DNA of 61,170 nt from Flavobacteriales bacterium (GTDB lineage Bacteria; Bacteroidota; Bacteroidia; UBA10329), in NCBI GenBank assembly GCA_021739625.1, contig JAIPBJ010000012.1, positions 1 through 61,170 of the forward strand. Direction: 5' to 3'. The position numbers and the translations under genes are program-made. Position 1 is the stretch's first letter; the number at the start of each line of letters is the position of its first letter. Positions 8,279-16,648 of the stretch are shown piece after piece. The notes beneath the pieces were generated by a model, which was not told the DNA's origin, did not search any database, and was given only the letters and a program-made list of their open reading frames with translations.

Positions 8279-10017
8279 CGGGTCGTCCTGTTTCTGATGG
8301 ATTCATCAAGGTTGATGATATAGACCTCCTCATCCAGCGGAACATCGGCACCGTAGAGGTTGAGCAGATGGGAGCGGTATTTTTCGACCACGTTCTTCGG
8401 TGCCACTTTCATGGACGGGGTCAGCGTGCGGTCGTCCAACGACAGTTCGCCATTGATGACCATTGCGCACTTGATCTTGGCGAATTTCTGTTTGATGTCG
8501 CCATTCGCATCGTGCAGGCAGCCTCTCAGGCATCTTCCCAGTTCATTCAGACTGCGCGGACAGAAGCAGCCTTCCTCAGGGGTCACCTCATAGTTGGGGT
8601 TGGTGAGCATTTTTCTGTTGGGGAAGATCAGCGCTACCGGATGTTCCTCGCCACTGCCCGACACTATGGCATATTGAACATAGTGGCAATGTTTCTCTAT
8701 CTGCTGTTCGAGGTCGGTGGGAACCACCTTTTCGCCATTCGACAGCTTGAAGATGCGGTCCTTCCGTGATATGAGTCTGAGCCCGTTGTCGGTGATCTCT
8801 CCCACGTCACCTGTGCGATACCAGCCATCGTCAGTGAATGCGTCCCTGTTGGCCTCATCGTTGTTGAAGTAGCTGCGCATCACGTTGGGGCCTTTCACCT
8901 GAATCTCATCGCCATCTGCAATTCTGATCTCGACACCGGGAATGGGAAGGCCCACTACGCCTGTCTGTCTGGGCAGCGCAGGGTCGGTGAGGGTGCAGCA
9001 GGGCGAGGTCTCGGTGAGGCCCCATCCTTCTATGACCGGTATGTTGCGCTTCTCAAATTCGTTGGAAAGGCGCTCGGGCAATGCGGCCGCTGCGGTGAAT
9101 ATGAATTTGAGTCCGGAGTTGAAAAAGCGGTCTTCCGCCTCCTTGTTCCCGGCCGTCAGTTCCACCAGGGCCTGATAGACCTTGGGAACACTGAAGAAGA
9201 TGGTCGGACGCACGGTCTTCCAGTTGTCCATGATGGACACCGGATCCTTCCCATAACTGCTTTCAAGCGAGTAGGTGGCTCCGTGATACAGCGCTGTGAA
9301 AAGCTCGAAGATGCCCCCGAAACTGTGATGCCATGGCAGGTAGGCCAGCAGGCGGTCGTTCTCGTTCACACTCCATACCGCATCCAGCGCGGCCTGCTGC
9401 GACAGTATGTTGCGGTGCATGAGCTGCACGCACTTGGGGATTCCCATGGTGCCAGAAGTGTACATGTTGAGGCACAGGTCATCGGGGCTCATATCAAAGT
9501 CCAATGCCCTTTCCGCGTCACGGTGCCCTTTGATGAGCCGGTCAAAGGGAATCACCTGCGGATACCGTTCGGCATCCACCGGCTCAAGTGCGAAAATGTG
9601 ATCGATCCGGTCGTGCCTGCCTATATTGTGCAGTTGATGCTCTCCGGCCACAACAAGGAACCGGGCCTCCGAATGGTTGATGAGCAGATCGGCCGTGTCC
9701 TGCTTGAAGTAGGCGAAAATGGGCACGGCTATTCCACCGGATGCCATCACGGCCAGCTCTGTTTCAAGCATCCGCTGGCTGTTCTGTGAGAAGAACACCA
9801 CCTTGTCGCCCTTCTCCAGCCCGTGGTCCCTGAGATTGGCCGCAATGTTCTGCACGTGCCGATAGAACTCCTTCCAGGTCACTCCCTCATATTCACCATT
9901 CTTCCCTTTCTCCTGATAGACGGTACTGCTACCGAACTTCCCGGCATTCGTGCGCAGCAGCACAGCGATGTTCCTGACTATGGGGCCTATGGCTATTGTG
10001 GGGCGGAGCTCTTTCAT
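8275..10017 (-). CDS. AMP-forming acyl-CoA synthetase (long-chain-type ligase)
   Basis: ANL-superfamily enzyme of 580 residues. Motifs: phosphate loop MYTSGTMGIPK, GWGLTETSP, DDGWYRTGDVG and LISRKDRIFKLSNGEKV. The unmatched feature is Met in place of the usual Thr after SGT in the P-loop. The ATG at 10017 is preferred because an upstream in-frame start would overlap the end of bcrD. It would activate a carboxylate to its CoA thioester with ATP. In a benzoyl-CoA operon the acid may be benzoate, a benzoate derivative or a dicarboxylate, but the sequence looks more like FadD-type long-chain ligases than benzoate-CoA ligase, so substrate is left open. Confidence 0.88.
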   Translation of the reverse strand: MKELRPTIAIGPIVRNIAVLLRTNAGKFGSSTVYQEKGKNGEYEGVTWKEFYRHVQNIAANLRDHGLEKGDKVVFFSQNSQRMLETELAVMASGGIAVPIFAYFKQDTADLLINHSEARFLVVAGEHQLHNIGRHDRIDHIFALEPVDAERYPQVIPFDRLIKGHRDAERALDFDMSPDDLCLNMYTSGTMGIPKCVQLMHRNILSQQAALDAVWSVNENDRLLAYLPWHHSFGGIFELFTALYHGATYSLESSYGKDPVSIMDNWKTVRPTIFFSVPKVYQALVELTAGNKEAEDRFFNSGLKFIFTAAAALPERLSNEFEKRNIPVIEGWGLTETSPCCTLTDPALPRQTGVVGLPIPGVEIRIADGDEIQVKGPNVMRSYFNNDEANRDAFTDDGWYRTGDVGEITDNGLRLISRKDRIFKLSNGEKVVPTDLEQQIEKHCHYVQYAIVSGSGEEHPVALIFPNRKMLTNPNYEVTPEEGCFCPRSLNELGRCLRGCLHDANGDIKQKFAKIKCAMVINGELSLDDRTLTPSMKVAPKNVVEKYRSHLLNLYGADVPLDEEVYIINLDESIRNRTTR

Positions 10018-10027
10018 GGTCAACGGT

Positions 10028-10885
10028 TCAGGCAACGACAGCAGCTTCCTTCTCCTTAAGTATGTAGTAGCGGTATCCGCCCCACAGTGCAGCCCCGATA
10101 GCTCCGGAATAGATGGCATCGGGGCTGGAGATGAACTCGAACTTGGTCTTTGAGCTTTCTGCGGTCAGTTCCTCCACGGCCTGGATCATGCCAACGTTCA
10201 TGCCCATGCCTCCGCACAGGACGATTGGCGATTCGGCCCTGAGCGATCCCAGCAGTTTCACGATCCTGTTGGCTATGGACAGGTTGATGCCTTTGACGAT
10301 GTTGGGTGTGGACAGTCCTTTCGAGACGAGATTGATCACGTCCGTCTCGGCCAGCACGGCACAGATGCCCGATGGTGTCTCGGGGTGGTCGGCCTGGAGC
10401 GAGATGGCCCCGACCTCCTCCACGGCAAGTCCCAGATAGCGCGAAATGTTCTCGATGAACTGGCCCGACCCGGAGGCACACTGCCCGGTCATCTTGTAGT
10501 CCACCACGCGGCCCTGTTCGTTCACCTTGATGGCGCGCACATAGAGCGCGCCCATGTCAACAATGGTGTTGGCGTGCGGGGTGAAGAACCTGCCACCGCG
10601 CGCGTGCGAGGTCATGCTGTAGAAGTGGCCTGTTTTGCGCTCCACCATCTCGCCCTCTCCTGTCGAGGCCATGTAGGCGATGTCCTTCTCATAGTTGAGG
10701 TTGTTGCGGCTCAGCAGCAGCTCCACCATCTCTGCGGCCACATCCTTCGGGTTGCGCTTGCGGATCTTCTCGGTCTGCTTGTCAACGATGCGGTGATCGC
10801 CCGATTCGCGGTCGTAGCTCATGATGACGCCTTTGATGTAGCTCCCGCCAACATCGACCCCCATGGTGTATATCGTATTGCTCAT
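10028..10885 (-). CDS. bcrD: Benzoyl-CoA reductase, ATPase subunit D
   Basis: Protein of 285 residues of the BcrAD/BadFG family, typical length for BcrD/BadG. It has the phosphate loop MGVDVGGSYIKGVI, VDMGALYVRAI, TGQCASGSG (Cys near 133) and GICAVLAETDV (Cys near 174); in the holoenzyme these cysteines help bind the [4Fe-4S] cluster shared with BcrA. ATP hydrolysis by the A/D module drives electron transfer from ferredoxin to the active-site B/C module. The gene follows bcrA with a 23-bp gap. The order C-B-A-D is that of Thauera and Rhodopseudomonas. Confidence 0.93.
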   Translation of the reverse strand: MSNTIYTMGVDVGGSYIKGVIMSYDRESGDHRIVDKQTEKIRKRNPKDVAAEMVELLLSRNNLNYEKDIAYMASTGEGEMVERKTGHFYSMTSHARGGRFFTPHANTIVDMGALYVRAIKVNEQGRVVDYKMTGQCASGSGQFIENISRYLGLAVEEVGAISLQADHPETPSGICAVLAETDVINLVSKGLSTPNIVKGINLSIANRIVKLLGSLRAESPIVLCGGMGMNVGMIQAVEELTAESSKTKFEFISSPDAIYSGAIGAALWGGYRYYILKEKEAAVVA

Positions 10886-10908
10886 TGTTCCTTCTGTTTA
10901 TGATGATG

Positions 10909-12324
10909 TCAGGCGGTCTCCGTCTGTTTGGTCGGTTCGGGCAGGTGGGCCGCAATGTTGCGTCTGGCGAACATGGCCCCGCCAAGTGCTCCCATGAATA
11001 TGGAGTCGGTGTGAATGTTCATCGTCACATCCCCATACGCGTCCTTGACCATCTGGCTCACATATTTGAGCACCGCCTGATTGCGCGCCACTCCGCCCGT
11101 GAAGGTGAACTCGTTCCTCACCCCTCCGGACCGGGCTATGAGCGACATGGCCCGCTGCACGATTGCCTTGTGCAGACCTGCGAGGATGTTGGGCCGCTTC
11201 TCTCCGTTGTTGAGCAGTTCTCGCACCTCTGCGCCTGCAAACACGGTGCAGGTCGAGCAGATGGTGGTCTCCTTGTCGGCCTGCATGGCCTCGGGCCCCA
11301 ATTCGTTGAGCGAGATGCTGAACTCATCGGCTATGTAGCCCAGATAGCGCCCGCATCCTGCCGCACAGCGGTCGTTCATGTGAAAACTGGTCACCAGACC
11401 GTGGCTGTCCACCTGAATGGCCTTGGTGTCCTGACCCCCGATGTCCAGCACCGTGCGCGTGTTGGGGAATACCGCATGGGCCCCGAAAGCGTGGCACAGT
11501 ATCTCAGATTTGATGCAGTCCTCTGGGAATGGCAGCAATGCACGGCCATATCCCGTACCCACCATGTTCGAGATGTGGATGTCGTCCGATGCGATGGAGT
11601 CGATATGCTCGCGTAGCGTCAATTCCACATTCTTGTAGTTGTCCTTCACTGCGTTCAGCTCGGCATAGTACCAGTCTTCCTTGTTCTCCTCCAAAGGTCT
11701 TTCTGCCAGACCTCTGTATTTCTCCTCCAGCACCTGCATCGACTCGTCCACCAGTTCCTTGAAGTTGAACTTCACCATTTCGTTCTCCACCGGGGTGATG
11801 CTCTTGTCGAAAGCCAGCATCAGCGGCTCGAAAAACTCCTTGTGCGATTCTGCCACCATCACGTTGTAGCGCTCGCTCACGATGTCTCTGAAGAACTGAT
11901 TCTTGGAACCCAGGTCCTCATTGACGAATTCATGCCTTATCTGCGGCATGATGGTGCTGAGGATCTCGTCCAGTTTGGCAATGATCAGATCCCTGTTGTC
12001 ATACTGGAATTCTGACACCGTCTTTTTCAGCATCCTCTCCAGACTGTCCATCCTCCTTTTGAACTGGCGGTATTGGAAAACCGAACGGATGTCCTCCATG
12101 TAGCGCCTGAACTCCGGCTTGGCATCGATCTCGGCCTTCAGCCTGTTGGTCAGCAGGGTGAACCTTGCATCGTAGATGGCCTCTTCGCGGGCTATGTCGG
12201 CCGCCACCTTGTAGTTGGCCCGGGTGTTGGTGATGCCTCTTCCGATGATCTCATCCCTGTCGTTGATGATCACCGCCTTGGAGGTGGTCGATCCCAGATC
12301 TATGCCCAGATAGTACTTGTTCAT
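10909..12324 (-). CDS. bcrA: Benzoyl-CoA reductase, ATPase subunit A
   Basis: Subunit of 471 residues. The start at 12324 (MNKYYLGIDLGSTTSK) places the ATPase loop at the very N-terminus as in homologues; a longer in-frame start would overlap bcrB. A helical insert of about 170 residues (roughly 60-230) separates the two ATPase lobes, as is usual for BcrA/BadF compared with BcrD. Further motifs are DIGGQDTKAI, DRCAAGCGRYLG (Cys near 316) and CSTCTVFAGAEV (near 358) for the iron-sulfur cluster. At 471 residues it seems somewhat longer than the about 440 I remember for Thauera BcrA. Confidence 0.93.
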   Translation of the reverse strand: MNKYYLGIDLGSTTSKAVIINDRDEIIGRGITNTRANYKVAADIAREEAIYDARFTLLTNRLKAEIDAKPEFRRYMEDIRSVFQYRQFKRRMDSLERMLKKTVSEFQYDNRDLIIAKLDEILSTIMPQIRHEFVNEDLGSKNQFFRDIVSERYNVMVAESHKEFFEPLMLAFDKSITPVENEMVKFNFKELVDESMQVLEEKYRGLAERPLEENKEDWYYAELNAVKDNYKNVELTLREHIDSIASDDIHISNMVGTGYGRALLPFPEDCIKSEILCHAFGAHAVFPNTRTVLDIGGQDTKAIQVDSHGLVTSFHMNDRCAAGCGRYLGYIADEFSISLNELGPEAMQADKETTICSTCTVFAGAEVRELLNNGEKRPNILAGLHKAIVQRAMSLIARSGGVRNEFTFTGGVARNQAVLKYVSQMVKDAYGDVTMNIHTDSIFMGALGGAMFARRNIAAHLPEPTKQTETA

Positions 12325-12343
12325 TTTCAGTCCTTGTTTGTGA

Positions 12344-13642
12344 TTAAGCCTCCACTTCCTTGATGTCCGCACCGATCACCCTGCGCTGATCCAGCATTTG
12401 GAAATAGGATTCCAGTCTGTTCTTGATGTTGGAGTAGGAGAAGTACCGGGGATCCACCAGATCGGACTCGATGAACCCGACCGGAACCTCCAACCTGTCC
12501 TCTATCTCGCGCATCATGGCCAGCTGTCCGGCCGAGAACGAGTTGCAGCTCTTGATGGAGTTGGTGAGATAGCCATCGGCCTGATAGTCCTTGATGCATT
12601 TGGACAGCAGGTCTATGCGCTGTGGGATGTTCATGTTGGTATAGCAGTTCATGCAATACTCGGCCAGCGCTTCCAACGGTCTTTCGGGGTCGTGCCTCCA
12701 ACCGTTGTCATACACTCCGCCCACCTTGGTGTAGGACGATGCCACGATCACTGCGCCCATGTCATAGAATATCTTCCAGAACTCCCTGAAATTGGTCCAG
12801 TTGGGCGGTCCTTCCACCACCAGCCTGAACTTCTCCTCCTTCATCTCGCCCTCGGGAGTGATGGGGCCGAGGCCCTTCGCCACCCGCTCCATGATCTCTT
12901 TATAGAGCTCTTTGTAATAGTCCACAGCTTCCTGTGTGCCCCTGAAACCGATGTTGATGGGGCCGATGTAATAGACGCCAGCGAAATAGGCATCGATGGG
13001 CGAGGGCCTGTGTTTTGTGGTGTCGAATATCCTGGTGATCCAATCCTCGGCCTCGGCCGACAGCGTGAGGTGGCGCTTCAGCTTGGCCTCGTCATATTTG
13101 ATGCCCGTGACTTCCTCCAGTTTCGGGATGACCACCTCCTTGAACTGCTTGACCATGTATTGCGTCATCTCGGGTGTGATCTCGCTGTTCTCCTGATAGG
13201 GTGTGTGAACCATGATGACCTTCGCGTTCGGATACTCACGTTTGAGGGTCTCGAACCATTTCATGAAGGTGAAACAGCCCGTGTAGCTCAGCAGGAGCAC
13301 ATCGGGCTCGGGAATCTTCTCTCCGGTCGGGCCGATGTTCCCTTTGAGCATCATGCCCACATCGCATTTCACATAGGTGCATACGTCCTCCGAGTGCGCA
13401 TGCTTCTCGGCCTCTTTGATGTAGCCGCCCGACTTCTTGCGCATGGCGCTCTGCAGCGCATTGATCTCCGGATAGACCGGAAGCATGTCGAATGTTCTGA
13501 TCAGCTCGGACAGATTGCCCGGAATGAACGTGTAGCAGACCTTCTTGCCGGTCTCCTTGGCTCTCGCCAGTTCGTTGAAAAGATCGCTGACCATCTCCTT
13601 CTGGATGATCATGCTCATTTCCTTCTGTGCTTCTTGTGCCAT
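12344..13642 (-). CDS. bcrB: Benzoyl-CoA reductase, catalytic subunit B
   Basis: HgdB-family protein of 432 residues, the usual size for BcrB/BadE. Cysteine-bearing segments include EDVCTYVKCDVGMML, SYTGCFTFMKW, AEYCMNCYTNM and IKSCNSFSAGQ. In class I enzymes BcrB and BcrC hold two [4Fe-4S] clusters and the benzoyl-CoA site, where the ring is reduced to cyclohexa-1,5-diene-1-carbonyl-CoA. It lies 15 bp after bcrC and 19 bp before bcrA. A second ATG nine codons in (MSMIIQ) is an alternative start. Confidence 0.93.
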   Translation of the reverse strand: MAQEAQKEMSMIIQKEMVSDLFNELARAKETGKKVCYTFIPGNLSELIRTFDMLPVYPEINALQSAMRKKSGGYIKEAEKHAHSEDVCTYVKCDVGMMLKGNIGPTGEKIPEPDVLLLSYTGCFTFMKWFETLKREYPNAKVIMVHTPYQENSEITPEMTQYMVKQFKEVVIPKLEEVTGIKYDEAKLKRHLTLSAEAEDWITRIFDTTKHRPSPIDAYFAGVYYIGPINIGFRGTQEAVDYYKELYKEIMERVAKGLGPITPEGEMKEEKFRLVVEGPPNWTNFREFWKIFYDMGAVIVASSYTKVGGVYDNGWRHDPERPLEALAEYCMNCYTNMNIPQRIDLLSKCIKDYQADGYLTNSIKSCNSFSAGQLAMMREIEDRLEVPVGFIESDLVDPRYFSYSNIKNRLESYFQMLDQRRVIGADIKEVEA

Positions 13643-13657
13643 GGCGGTCTCTTGTCC

Positions 13658-14848
13658 TTATGCGTTGATGGTTACTACAGGCTCATCCTCCCACAGTTTG
13701 ATGGAATCCGAGAAGGTGCCCACCTGCTCCTTGATCACCTTGAACTGGTTGATGTTCTCACTGTACTGGAAGGCGATATAGCGGATGCCCATCTTGTTGA
13801 AGGCGTTCTGGAATATCGGAGCGTCCAGCAGGCTGGGGTCGCAGAAGCTTGCCGAAGCGAAGATCACCCCGTCAGCCCCGCGGTCCTTCACTATCTTGGC
13901 CAAGCGGAACTCTTTCGGATTGCTCACATCATAGATGCAGGACGAGTAGCGGCTCTGATTGATGTAGGCCGTGGAGATCGCCTCCAATGGCCTGTCGGTG
14001 GTCGTGTCAATGTCGCCCTCTATCATGCGCGATCCCAGCATGTAGTCGTCATCCACCACATAGCACCCGGCCTGTTCAATGGCCCGGATCAGCCCCACCG
14101 CAGGCTGCTCGCAGAATGCCCCCGACACCACGATCTTGATCTTGTCCTGCGGAACCCCGATGGGCTTGGCAATATGCGCACACACCTGCTCCAGCAACGC
14201 ATTGTGCTCCTCCACCGGAATCACCATCCCGGCCCTGATGATGTGATAGACATCCTCGATCGAGAGTCTCCAAGGAAAGTCCTGACGGATGTCGTAGATG
14301 AACTCGATCATCTGGCGGTTCCTATTATACAGACCTATGGAGTGGTTGAGCCGCTCAGGGGTCACCTCAACCCCGTTGATCTCCTTGATGTAGCGGAGCA
14401 CATGTTCCATCTCCTGCTGATAGAACACCCCACCTATCTCGGGCAGGAAGTTCTGTGGGAAGTCCATGTACTTCACAAACTTCCCGATCTTCTGCTGCTT
14501 GAAAATGCCCGACAGATTGCGGATCACATCGCAGATGGAAGGGAAGATGTAGCCATCAAAATGCTCCGTATGTCCGTCCAGCACAAGTTCCAGAATACTC
14601 CTCGGAATGTGGCAGATGTAGCTCTGATAATAGGCGTCACCTTTGATGATCTGCTTGCGGTCGCCTCCGCCCATGATGCCCACTGCCAGCCCATTGGCCG
14701 CATGGATGATCTCCCTTGGGAAGTATATCGGCATATACCCGACAACGACCCTTCCTTCCTGCTCGGCCTTCCATTCCTTTGCCCGCGTAAAATGCAGGTC
14801 GAAGGCCAGTTCCTTGCATTCATTCACAATCTGCTCAAGCGATTTCAT
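13658..14848 (-). CDS. bcrC: Benzoyl-CoA reductase, catalytic subunit C
   Basis: HgdB-family protein of 396 residues beginning MKSLEQIVNECKEL, as in BcrC/BadD. Typical segments are VGYMPIYFPREIIHAANG, IFPSICDVIRNLSG, VVSGAFCEQP and IFASASFCDPSLLD, which carry cluster-ligand-like cysteines. It is the first recognisable gene of the operon. The ATG at 14848 was chosen over a TTG 11 codons upstream because family members start here and no Shine-Dalgarno site favours the TTG. A short open frame ends 29 bp upstream. Confidence 0.93.
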   Translation of the reverse strand: MKSLEQIVNECKELAFDLHFTRAKEWKAEQEGRVVVGYMPIYFPREIIHAANGLAVGIMGGGDRKQIIKGDAYYQSYICHIPRSILELVLDGHTEHFDGYIFPSICDVIRNLSGIFKQQKIGKFVKYMDFPQNFLPEIGGVFYQQEMEHVLRYIKEINGVEVTPERLNHSIGLYNRNRQMIEFIYDIRQDFPWRLSIEDVYHIIRAGMVIPVEEHNALLEQVCAHIAKPIGVPQDKIKIVVSGAFCEQPAVGLIRAIEQAGCYVVDDDYMLGSRMIEGDIDTTTDRPLEAISTAYINQSRYSSCIYDVSNPKEFRLAKIVKDRGADGVIFASASFCDPSLLDAPIFQNAFNKMGIRYIAFQYSENINQFKVIKEQVGTFSDSIKLWEDEPVVTINA

Positions 14849-14877
14849 CGTATGTCCTTGGTTTTGATTCCGAACGG

Positions 14878-14991
14878 TCAATTCTTTTCTGGGCCATCTT
14901 CCATCAGTGCACCATGCAGCGATCGTTGGCCACCCGGGCGGTCGATGCCCTTGGCCAGCGGTGCAGAAACAGGGTGGTCGTATGAACCCAT
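14878..14991 (-). CDS. Possible 37-residue leader ORF of the bcr operon
   Basis: An ATG at 14991 opens 37 codons that end 29 bp before bcrC, on the same strand. The third codon positions are moderately G/C-rich, as in the neighbouring genes, and the peptide is rich in Gly, Pro and Asp with no hydrophobic or cysteine-rich segment. I do not recognise it. It could be a small operon protein, a regulatory leader peptide, or chance. It is too short for composition to be convincing. Confidence 0.25.
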   Translation of the reverse strand: MGSYDHPVSAPLAKGIDRPGGQRSLHGALMEDGPEKN

Positions 14992-15087
14992 TGTGAAGTT
15001 GAATGATGCGAAACTATCGGCATCGCTCGCTACAAAATATGAGAAGAGTCATATAAGATGACGGAAATGACAGAGTATGTATGGGTG

Positions 15088-15103
15088 CCATCGGTCCCGA
15101 TGG
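15088..15103. promoter_or_regulatory. 16-bp inverted repeat, candidate operator
   Basis: CCATCGG-TC-CCGATGG: perfect 7-bp arms with a 2-bp spacer, in the control region between the bcr operon and the mobA/xdhC operon. The symmetry and position fit a dimeric transcription-factor site that could control both directions. No regulator gene is present in the window, and a single occurrence cannot establish function. Confidence 0.4.
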
Positions 15104-15276
15104 TCGAGCCACATTCTGGTCTATTATGTATTCATATAGCTGATAATGAGTTTAATGAAAGAACAATCTACAATCTTGAACGTTGATCGTCACAATGTGA
15201 AATCATCGTGCCGAAGGCGATTTTATGCTGATGTAAGTCATAGTACGTATCTGTTCAATGCCTTGCTTTGTGCAGG

Positions 15277-15897
15277 ATGAAGAAGAACGGGAACATCTGT
15301 CCGGCAAGGGTCGGAGCACTCATTCTGGCCGGTGGCGAATCGGGCCGGATGGGATTTCCTAAGCCGTGGCTGGCCTTTGATGCGCAGTCCACCTTTCTGG
15401 AGCACATTGTGGCGCTCTACAGGGCTGCCGGGGTCAGCGAAATAGTCTGTGTGATCAACGCAGCCTTCTGCGCACATCCATGGACAGGCCATGCAGACCG
15501 CATCAGGGCCGTGGCCACAGTGGTCGCGAACGACAGCCCTCACAAGGGTCGCCTTCATTCCATGGTGCTTGGGCTGGGCGCGATGCGGTCGCCCCATATC
15601 TTCGTCCATAATGTGGACAGCCCCTGGGTCGATGTTCAGGTGATCCGCGAGCTGTATGGCAACAGGTGCGAGGTCGGGGTCACAAAACCTGTCTGCATGG
15701 GCACGGCAGGCCATCCTGTGCTCATTTCCAAAGAAGTGACGGACACAATCATGGAACATTCAACGGAATCGGGAACCCTCCGCGATATTTTGCGACTTTT
15801 CGATCAGCGCTCGGTCGAGACGGCCGATAAGGGGATATTGGTGAATGTGAACACCATGGACACGTATGAGGAGCTGAAAGGTGGACATATACGGTGA
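15277..15897 (+). CDS. MobA/MocA-like nucleotidyltransferase
   Basis: Protein of 206 residues with the GT-A nucleotidyltransferase signature LILAGGESGRMGFPK near the start and VHNVDSPWVD as the metal-binding aspartate region. MobA and MocA attach GMP or CMP to molybdopterin. Because xdhC follows with a 17-bp overlap, a MocA-like role making molybdopterin-cytosine dinucleotide for a xanthine-dehydrogenase-type hydroxylase is the best guess. Other GT-A transferases, for instance for sugar nucleotides, cannot be excluded by motif alone. The ATG at 15277 is preferred to one three codons upstream. Confidence 0.75.
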   Translation: MKKNGNICPARVGALILAGGESGRMGFPKPWLAFDAQSTFLEHIVALYRAAGVSEIVCVINAAFCAHPWTGHADRIRAVATVVANDSPHKGRLHSMVLGLGAMRSPHIFVHNVDSPWVDVQVIRELYGNRCEVGVTKPVCMGTAGHPVLISKEVTDTIMEHSTESGTLRDILRLFDQRSVETADKGILVNVNTMDTYEELKGGHIR

Positions 15898-16648
15898 AAT
15901 AGCAGAATCAGGAAGGCAACCGGAGAAGGCCGCCCTGTGTGTGATAGTGCAGACCAAAGGCTCTGCACCGAGAAAGGTCGGGGCCAAAATGATCGTTTAC
16001 GAGAGTGGAAGGATCTCGGGCACCATCGGTGGAGGCGATCTGGAAAGGAAGGTGATCGAGAATGCACTGGCCCAAATTGAAAGGAACGCGCCCGAGATGT
16101 TCCGACACGACCTCCTACATCAGCACAACATGTGCTGTGGAGGAAGCGTGTACATTTATATCGAACCCATCCGCAAGATGAACAGACTCTATATTTTCGG
16201 TGCGGGCCACACAGGCAGTGCATTGGCGCAATTTGCACGGGCACTCGATTTTGACGTCTATGTGATCGATGACCGCAAGGAATACCTTGATCTCATCGTC
16301 ACCGAAGGGGTCAACAAGGTCAACATGGAGTATGGACAGATTCTGCCCTCCTTGCCTTTCAACGGGAACACCTATGTGGCCATCATGACCTACGACCATG
16401 CACACGACAGGGACATTCTGGCATACTGCATTGCACGGCCGCACGCCTATCTGGGCATGATAGGCAGCAGGCGCAAAGTGGAATTGACCAGAAAGATGTT
16501 CATCGAGGCCGGCATTGCCACCGGCCTATCGTTGGAGCAGGTGGACATGCCCATGGGGCTGAATATCGGTGCCGAGAGCCCGCACGAGATCGCCATCAGC
16601 ATCATGGCAAAACTCATTGAAGTCAAAAACAGAAAAGAACATGGGTAA
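15881..16648 (+). CDS. xdhC: XdhC/CoxI family molybdenum-hydroxylase maturation factor
   Basis: Protein of 255 residues. The N-terminal XdhC/CoxI domain has GSAPRKVGAKM and GTIGGGDLERKVIENA (about 23-60). The C-terminal Rossmann domain has LYIFGAGHTGSALAQ (about 107) and GMIGSRRKVELTRK. XdhC-type proteins bind molybdenum cofactor, promote its sulfuration and insert it into molybdenum hydroxylases. It overlaps the mobA-like gene by 17 bp and the following dehydrogenase gene by 8 bp. No hydroxylase subunits are in the window. Confidence 0.87.
   Translation: MDIYGEIAESGRQPEKAALCVIVQTKGSAPRKVGAKMIVYESGRISGTIGGGDLERKVIENALAQIERNAPEMFRHDLLHQHNMCCGGSVYIYIEPIRKMNRLYIFGAGHTGSALAQFARALDFDVYVIDDRKEYLDLIVTEGVNKVNMEYGQILPSLPFNGNTYVAIMTYDHAHDRDILAYCIARPHAYLGMIGSRRKVELTRKMFIEAGIATGLSLEQVDMPMGLNIGAESPHEIAISIMAKLIEVKNRKEHG

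Larger units (their letters stand above)
14849..15276. promoter_or_regulatory. Divergent control region between bcr operon and mobA-like operon
   Basis: A 428-bp gap separates the divergently read bcrC and the mobA-like gene, and from about 15000 it is AT-richer than its surroundings. It must hold the promoters of both operons. On the minus strand a TATTTTG sequence near 15030-15040 resembles the -7 box, with a TAGTTTCG further downstream; neither has a convincing -33 partner. A 16-bp inverted repeat lies at 15088-15103 (separate entry). Apart from the short ORF at 14878-14991 I see no gene here. Confidence 0.6.

Noticed and set aside
7055-14848. Class II (BamB-type, tungsten) benzoyl-CoA reductase
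   Set aside because: No aldehyde-ferredoxin-oxidoreductase-like or selenocysteine subunits are present; the four subunits are all of the ATP-dependent class I type.
12398-15061. Open frame of 887 codons on the plus strand opposite bcrB and bcrC
   Set aside because: It is the antisense of clear benzoyl-CoA reductase genes; long antisense frames arise from their G/C-rich third positions. The product is rich in His, Leu, Asp and Val with no domain.
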